From: Propionibacteriaceae bacterium
GTDB lineage: Bacteria > Actinomycetota > Actinomycetes > Propionibacteriales > Propionibacteriaceae
Direction of reading: 5' to 3'
Length of the DNA stretch: 13,480 bases
NCBI GenBank assembly: GCA_021323255.1
Contig: JAJTCL010000031.1
Span: 1 to 13,480 of the forward strand
The notes beneath the pieces are model-generated. The model saw only the letters and a program-made list of their open reading frames with translations. It was not told the origin of the DNA and did not search any database. A program made the position numbers and the translations under genes. Of this stretch, positions 12,112 through 13,480 are shown one piece after another (within the stretch, counting starts at the first letter, position 1; the number at the start of each line of letters is the position of its first letter).

Positions 12112-13434
12112 ATGGCAGTGTTGAAGAGCAAGGCATGCAACGACAACGGGCTGCCGCGCCGGCTGGTCATTGTGGTGCGCGCTGACCCGGTGATCTGCGG
12201 TCACTCAGGCGAGGCGCGCAATCTCGCGGAGGTTGCGCTGCAGCGCGGCTTCACCGACGTACGGATTGTCACCTGGCCACTCGATCTGCTCGCAACATCC
12301 GGTCTGCCCTTGAAGCCGCTGGACGGCGTTCTTCCTTACAGCAAAGGCATCGAGGTAGAACGTCCGGAACCGGTCGGCGATTACAAGGTGCTCGACGGCC
12401 GCTACCTCGCAGGAATGACGGCACGCCTAGTCGAGCTCTTCACGGACGGGATTCCCACGGTCTGTATGTCGCTCTACCTCAGCCCGCACACCCTTGCCGT
12501 ATCGGAAGCTCTTCGAGCTGCCCGTTCCACCGGTCTCCCGGTCGCGGTTGCCACCATTGCCGAAGCGGTCGGCTCCGACGTCACGAATGTGGTCCGCTCA
12601 TGTGCGGCCGATGGACGATTCGGCGCGGCGGCTCAAGTCCTGTCCGCCTATCTCAACAGTGATCTGCCGGTCGCCGTTTCGGAATACACCAAGGACTTGA
12701 TCATCTCCTCGGCGGAGGAGGTCGACGCTCGCCACGGCACCCCTTTTGCCGAACGATGCCGGCAACGTGTCGCCATTTCCTACCCTGCCATCAACACCGC
12801 TGACTATCTCGGTGTGCGTCCGGAGCAAACTGTCGAGGTGCTCTACCGGCGTCGGCTCACCCGCAATGGCTACGTCCTCTTTCTCTCCAGATTGGCTCGC
12901 GCCAAGGGCGTAGATGACTTGATCGCTGGATTCCTTGGGAGTTCGGCGTGTCGAGATCTCACACTCGTGATCGCGGGAAATGGACCTGAGGCGCAGCACC
13001 TACGCGAACTCGCCGCAACGACCTCAGCAGCAGATCGAATCCGATTCCTTGACGATGTCGACGACGACGAGAAGCCGCATCTGATGGCGGGCTGCGCAGC
13101 ATTCGTCCTGCCAAGCAAGCCGCGGCCTGAGTTCGTTGAGACGTTCGGGATCGCGCTGGTGGAGAAAATGCTGGCGGGCGGCGGCCCAGTGATCACTACC
13201 ACCACTGGTGGAATCGGTGAGGCGGTCGGCGACACCGCGATGATCGTTCCAGTCAGCAGCCCTGTCGCGATTGCCGACGCACTCGATCTCGCAGTGACAA
13301 TGCCAGGCGAGGAACGGGCCGAGATGGCCGAGCGCGCCCGCGAGCACGCACTCCAATTCGATCGCACCTGCGTTTTCGACCAGCTGCTGGAGCGCCTGGC
13401 GCAGACGACCGAGAGAGAGCTCAGCCCGATCTGA
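12112..13434 (+). CDS. GT4-type (GT-B fold) glycosyltransferase
   Basis: The 440-residue product is a retaining glycosyltransferase of the GT-B type. The N-terminal acceptor domain begins RRLVIVVRADPVICGHSGEA, with a Gly-rich loop, and includes ERPEPVGDYKVLDGRYLAGM and TIAEAVGSDVTNVVRSC, a pattern I recall from uncharacterised actinobacterial proteins. The C-terminal donor-binding domain has YVLFLSRLARAKGVDDLI (R260, K265), LVIAGNGPEA, and the E-x7-E signature of GT4 enzymes in ETFGIALVE (E343, E351), then GGIGEAVGDTAMIVP. There is no signal peptide or membrane segment, so it acts in the cytosol on a nucleotide-sugar donor. Donor and acceptor cannot be read from the sequence. It follows the GH92 gene by 22 bases and is surely co-transcribed. 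The frame is open upstream into GH92, but that extension is unsupported. Confidence 0.88.
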   Translation: MAVLKSKACNDNGLPRRLVIVVRADPVICGHSGEARNLAEVALQRGFTDVRIVTWPLDLLATSGLPLKPLDGVLPYSKGIEVERPEPVGDYKVLDGRYLAGMTARLVELFTDGIPTVCMSLYLSPHTLAVSEALRAARSTGLPVAVATIAEAVGSDVTNVVRSCAADGRFGAAAQVLSAYLNSDLPVAVSEYTKDLIISSAEEVDARHGTPFAERCRQRVAISYPAINTADYLGVRPEQTVEVLYRRRLTRNGYVLFLSRLARAKGVDDLIAGFLGSSACRDLTLVIAGNGPEAQHLRELAATTSAADRIRFLDDVDDDEKPHLMAGCAAFVLPSKPRPEFVETFGIALVEKMLAGGGPVITTTTGGIGEAVGDTAMIVPVSSPVAIADALDLAVTMPGEERAEMAERAREHALQFDRTCVFDQLLERLAQTTERELSPI

Positions 13435-13452
13435 ATCCTGTGCCTCGGTCCG

Positions 13453-13480
13453 CAGGAACGCACGTGCACGTTCGCTCCTG
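13453..13480 (+). terminator. Possible terminator after the GH92-GT4 operon, cut by the window end
   Basis: GAACG (13456-13460) pairs with CGTTC (13469-13473), and CAGG (13453-13456) can pair with CCTG (13477-13480). It lies 19 bases after the glycosyltransferase stop. No T-run is visible before the window ends, so the call rests on position and pairing. Confidence 0.35.

Noticed and set aside
1..13480. CRISPR array, insertion sequence, prophage or toxin-antitoxin genes
   Set aside because: No regularly spaced repeats, transposase or integrase motifs, or small paired toxin/antitoxin frames were seen.

Overview
The window reads as chromosomal DNA from a high-GC actinobacterium. The support is a dusB-dgt-dnaG neighbourhood, a dimeric-type glycyl-tRNA synthetase, frequent GTG starts and at least one promoter that looks leaderless. 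A Propionibacteriales-type host is plausible, but I base this on remembered family resemblance and did not run a search.

Positions 1-1772 look like a patch of gene decay. They hold the C-terminal end of a SAM-dependent methyltransferase whose reading frame breaks near base 40 (+ strand), a stretch of about 470 bases where I recognise nothing, a multi-pass membrane protein split by a frameshift near 1120 (- strand), and the first ~98 residues of a sigma-70-family factor cut off just after region 2.2 (- strand). The sigma fragment runs in frame into a non-sigma tail that stops immediately before the membrane-protein remnant. A perfect DnaA-box 9-mer lies between this patch and dnaG.

Positions 2000-9492 are a mostly minus-strand housekeeping block. 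In transcription order it is glyS (glycyl-tRNA synthetase), dusB (tRNA-dihydrouridine synthase), an HD-family dGTPase-like protein (dgt), a one-TM small protein, an HTTM-domain membrane protein, then dnaG (primase). Between HTTM and dnaG, on the opposite strand, sits a DCC/DUF393 thiol-disulfide oxidoreductase gene. It has a leaderless-type promoter and overlaps the 3' end of the HTTM gene by 123 bases. The one-TM, HTTM and DCC genes look like a small membrane/redox module placed between dgt and dnaG. A long inverted repeat at the glyS/dusB junction puts one possible dusB start codon in its apical loop. Three CGTTA repeats spaced exactly 11 bp lie between dgt and the module.

Positions 9493-13480 begin with a divergent intergenic region holding a perfect 15-bp hairpin and other palindromes. 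A plus-strand two-gene unit follows: a GH92-like glycosidase without a signal peptide, and 22 bases later a GT4-type glycosyltransferase. A strong ribosome binding site precedes the first gene, an 11-bp-spaced TGAAAC repeat lies upstream of its probable -10, and a possible terminator follows the second. A hydrolase and a glycosyltransferase that both appear cytosolic and share an operon suggest synthesis and turnover of one unknown intracellular glycoconjugate. This is the best candidate here for an undescribed system.

I saw no CRISPR array, insertion sequence, tRNA or rRNA.
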